NCBI GenBank assembly: GCA_050743075.1
Contig: JBOGDS010000058.1
Span: 1 to 24,075 of the forward strand
Source: JBOGDS01 sp050743075
GTDB taxonomy: Bacteria > Actinomycetota > Actinomycetes > Jiangellales > Jiangellaceae
Reading direction: 5' to 3'
Length of the DNA stretch: 24,075 nt
The notes beneath the pieces were generated by a model, which saw nothing but the letters and a program-made list of their open reading frames with translations, ran no database searches and was not told the origin of the DNA. Of this stretch, positions 22,432 to 24,075 are shown one piece after another. The first letter of the stretch is position 1. The number at the start of each line of letters is the position of its first letter. Made by a program: the position numbers and the translations under genes.

Positions 22432-23645
22432 GCGCCCACCATCCCCTGAGACTCCGGATGCGGCTCCGGATGAGCCACCGGGTGTAGCCGGACCAGCGGC
22501 TGCCCCGGCGCGACCGGGTCGCCGTCTTCGACGAGCCACTCGATGACGGTGCCGCCGTGCGTCGCAGCAATCGCGAGCGAGTCGCGCAGCGAGCTGACCG
22601 TACCGACCAGGTCGCCCGCGTCGAGCTGGGTGCCCACCTCGATGCCGGCGGCGCTGAACGTGCCCTTCATCGGCGCCACGATGAGACGCCAGGTCGGGTT
22701 GGCGTTCATCGAGCTCGCCTGGCCGTGGCGCTCGACGAACGTGCGGGCGTCGTCGAGTTGGTCGGGGGTCTTGAGGGCGAAGGTCTCGATGCCCGGCAGA
22801 GTCCGCTTGGCGAGCCCGGTCAGCGTGCCTGCCGGAGGAACCTCCAGGAGACCGGTGACACCCAGGTCGCTCATTGTCTGCTGGCAGAGGTCCCAGCGCA
22901 CCGGGCTGGACACCTGGTCGACGAGCCGCGCCAGCACCTCGCGCCCGTCGTGGACGACCCGACCGTCCCGGTTGGACAGCAACCGCGTGCGCGGGTCGTG
23001 GGTGCTGATGGCCCGGGCGTGGCGGCGGAGGAGGTCGACGGCCGGCGCCATGTGCACCGTGTGGAACGCGCCGGCGACGGAGAGCGGGCGCAGGCGGGCA
23101 CCGGCCGGAGGCTCGGCGGCGAGCGCCTCGAGCTGCTCGAGTGTTCCGGCGGCGACGACCTGGCCGGCGCCGTTGACGTTGGCCGGTGTCAGCCCGTGCT
23201 TGTCCAGCGCGGTGAGGACGTCGTCGGGCTCGCCTCCCAGCACGGCCGTCATGCCGGTCGGCCGGGAGTTCGACGCCGCCGCCATGGCACGTCCGCGCTC
23301 GCGCACGAAGACCATCGCCTGCTCGGCACTGATGACCCGGATGCCGGCGGCAGCCGTGATCTCGCCGACGCTGTGGCCGGCAGCGACGCCGACCTTGCCG
23401 AACGCGTCGGCGGGCTGCTGGAAGAGCGCCAGCGCGCTCAGCATTCCTGCCGCCACGAGCAACGGTTGGGCGACTGCGGTGTCCCGGATGGTGTCCGTGT
23501 CGGCCTTGGTGCCGTAGTGCGCGAGGTCGAGCCCGGCTACCGCGGAGAGCCACTGGATCCGCGCCTCGAAGCTGGGGTCTTCCAGCCAGGGCGCGAGGAA
23601 TCCCGGAGTCTGGGCACCCTGACCGGGGGCGACAACGGCAAGCAC
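22428..23645 (-). CDS. fabD: Malonyl-CoA:ACP transacylase fused to a degenerate biotin-carrier-like domain
   Basis: Residues 1-310 are a FabD transacylase that moves malonyl from CoA to AcpP: PGQGAQ oxyanion loop (7-12), nucleophile S92 in GHSVGE, R117 and catalytic H195 (FHTVHM). Residues 319-388 are extra. They read like the biotin carboxyl carrier fold (APMKGTF, then GD...V, GGTVIEWLVEDGDPVAPGQPL), but the biotinylation motif EAMKM is replaced by SSLRD, with R354 at the lysine position. Total length is 405 residues, about 90 more than Streptomyces FabD. GTG 23645 gives the usual V/MLAVVAPGQG start, but GGAGGT touches the start codon, which is unusually close; TTG 23696 is an alternative without a ribosome binding site. 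It is the first gene of the operon after the regulator. The extra domain could be structural or dock a partner. Confidence 0.92.
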   Translation of the reverse strand: MLAVVAPGQGAQTPGFLAPWLEDPSFEARIQWLSAVAGLDLAHYGTKADTDTIRDTAVAQPLLVAAGMLSALALFQQPADAFGKVGVAAGHSVGEITAAAGIRVISAEQAMVFVRERGRAMAAASNSRPTGMTAVLGGEPDDVLTALDKHGLTPANVNGAGQVVAAGTLEQLEALAAEPPAGARLRPLSVAGAFHTVHMAPAVDLLRRHARAISTHDPRTRLLSNRDGRVVHDGREVLARLVDQVSSPVRWDLCQQTMSDLGVTGLLEVPPAGTLTGLAKRTLPGIETFALKTPDQLDDARTFVERHGQASSMNANPTWRLIVAPMKGTFSAAGIEVGTQLDAGDLVGTVSSLRDSLAIAATHGGTVIEWLVEDGDPVAPGQPLVRLHPVAHPEPHPESQGMVGA

Positions 23646-23668
23646 ACCTCCAGCCTCGCGGCTACCAG

Positions 23669-23696
23669 TCCGTAGAGCCGTCCGCGTCAGGCACAA
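23669..23696 (-). promoter_or_regulatory. Possible promoter of the fabD operon
   Basis: In the 78-base gap between the regulator and fabD, TTGTGC (23696-23691) and TACGGA (23674-23669) are 16 bases apart and could be -35 and -10 boxes, giving a leader of about 20 bases. Neither hexamer is a strong match. A FasR-type operator may also lie here, but I see no clear palindrome. Confidence 0.3.
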
Positions 23697-23723
23697 GGTC
23701 GTCCGGGCAACCTTGGAGGATTC

Positions 23724-24075
23724 TCACAATTGTCCTGACCGCGGCGCGGGTGGGAACAGGCGGCCCAGGGTGAGTGCCAGCCGCAGTGTGTACGCGTCGC
23801 GCGGGTCGGCCGGGGTGAGGCCCGCCACGTCGACGACGCGGCGCAGCCGGTAGCGCACGGTGTTCGGGTGGACGAAGAGGATCCGCGCCGCCGCCTCCAC
23901 CGAACCGCCGCCTTCCAGGTATGCGGCCAGCGTCTCGATCAGCACCGGTCCGGTCTCGGCGATCGGCTCGTATATCTCCCCTACCAGGGCGCGGCGGGCG
24001 TGGCCGTCGCCGGCGAGCGCCCGCTCCGGCAGGAGGTCGTCGGCGGTGACCGGCCGCGGTGCGTCGGGCCAGGCG
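23724..24075 (-). CDS. PucR-family transcriptional regulator, C-terminal part (FasR-like), 5' end outside window
   Basis: The last 116 residues are visible, open to the window edge. They end with the PucR/CdaR helix-turn-helix: LIETLAAYLEGGGSVEAAA, then RILFVHPNTVRYRLRRV, then an RDAYTLRLALTLGRL tail. In Streptomyces the homologous gene directly upstream of fabD (fasR) activates the fabD-fabH-acpP-fabF operon. The same position and strand here suggest the same role. Inner starts within this stretch (such as GTG 23945) are not real starts, because the regulator sequence continues upstream of them. Confidence 0.85.
   Translation of the reverse strand, partial: AWPDAPRPVTADDLLPERALAGDGHARRALVGEIYEPIAETGPVLIETLAAYLEGGGSVEAAARILFVHPNTVRYRLRRVVDVAGLTPADPRDAYTLRLALTLGRLFPPAPRSGQL

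Noticed and set aside
21424..23553. A 709-codon minus-strand frame that includes fabH
   Set aside because: Only the last 335 codons encode FabH. The upstream part is out of frame inside fabD, and the ATGA overlap at 22431 marks the true start.
1..24075. CRISPR arrays, tRNA or rRNA genes, complete insertion sequences
   Set aside because: I saw no regularly spaced short repeats, no tRNA cloverleaf with CCA-adjacent acceptor pairing, no rRNA core sequence and no transposase motif.

Overview
The window comes from a high-GC Gram-positive bacterium (Actinomycetota). The evidence is strong G/C bias at third codon positions, the actinobacterial type II fatty-acid-synthase gene order (PucR-type regulator, fabD, fabH, acpP, fabF), a DUF3145 gene, a 13E12/DUF222 HNH gene, and genes that appear to start on leaderless mRNAs. 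Gene content would fit Jiangellales or Propionibacteriales, but I cannot fix the genus from sequence alone.

Layout. (1) 1-1.5 kb: a lipoprotein sugar-binding protein of an ABC importer on the minus strand, followed by a hairpin. (2) 1.7-3.4 kb: a DUF222/HNH endonuclease-family gene. (3) 3.4-7.5 kb: a plus-strand defence-flavoured stretch. It holds the frameshifted 3' remnant of a type I restriction subunit (hsdR), a Ser/Thr kinase-TPR gene broken by an in-frame TAA, an HTH-MNT/HEPN pair (type VII toxin-antitoxin) and a Phd/VapC pair (type II toxin-antitoxin). (4) 7.5-12.25 kb: an accessory, partly decayed stretch. It has perfect inverted repeats, an OsmC gene and a cupin gene carrying three lesions, an alpha/beta-hydrolase fused to a LuxR-type HTH, a frameshifted sigma-factor fragment, and an AT-richer insert with a broken secreted protein and small membrane protein. 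The 3' end of a sigma-factor gene recurs three times in the same orientation (about 7.66, 10.04 and 12.26 kb). (5) 12.26-16.4 kb: an intact SigB/HrdB-like sigma factor with a thiol-stress (sigma-R/H type) promoter signature, a beta-lactamase-fold serine hydrolase and an M3 oligopeptidase, all minus strand. (6) 16.4-18.1 kb: an AlkZ-like winged-helix protein and a DUF3145 protein on the plus strand. (7) 18.4-24.1 kb: the fatty-acid operon, transcribed on the minus strand from a partial PucR/FasR-type regulator through fabD, fabH, acpP and fabF to accD.

How the parts work together. AccD should carboxylate acetyl-CoA (or another short acyl-CoA), FabD moves malonyl from CoA to AcpP, FabH starts the chain and FabF extends it. 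FabD has a C-terminal extension that aligns without gaps to the central part of a biotin carboxyl carrier domain, but arginine replaces the biotinylated lysine. This is the most unusual protein architecture in the window. Core genes from 12.26 kb onward are intact, while lesions concentrate between 3.4 and 12 kb, which suggests real decay of an accessory region rather than general sequence error.
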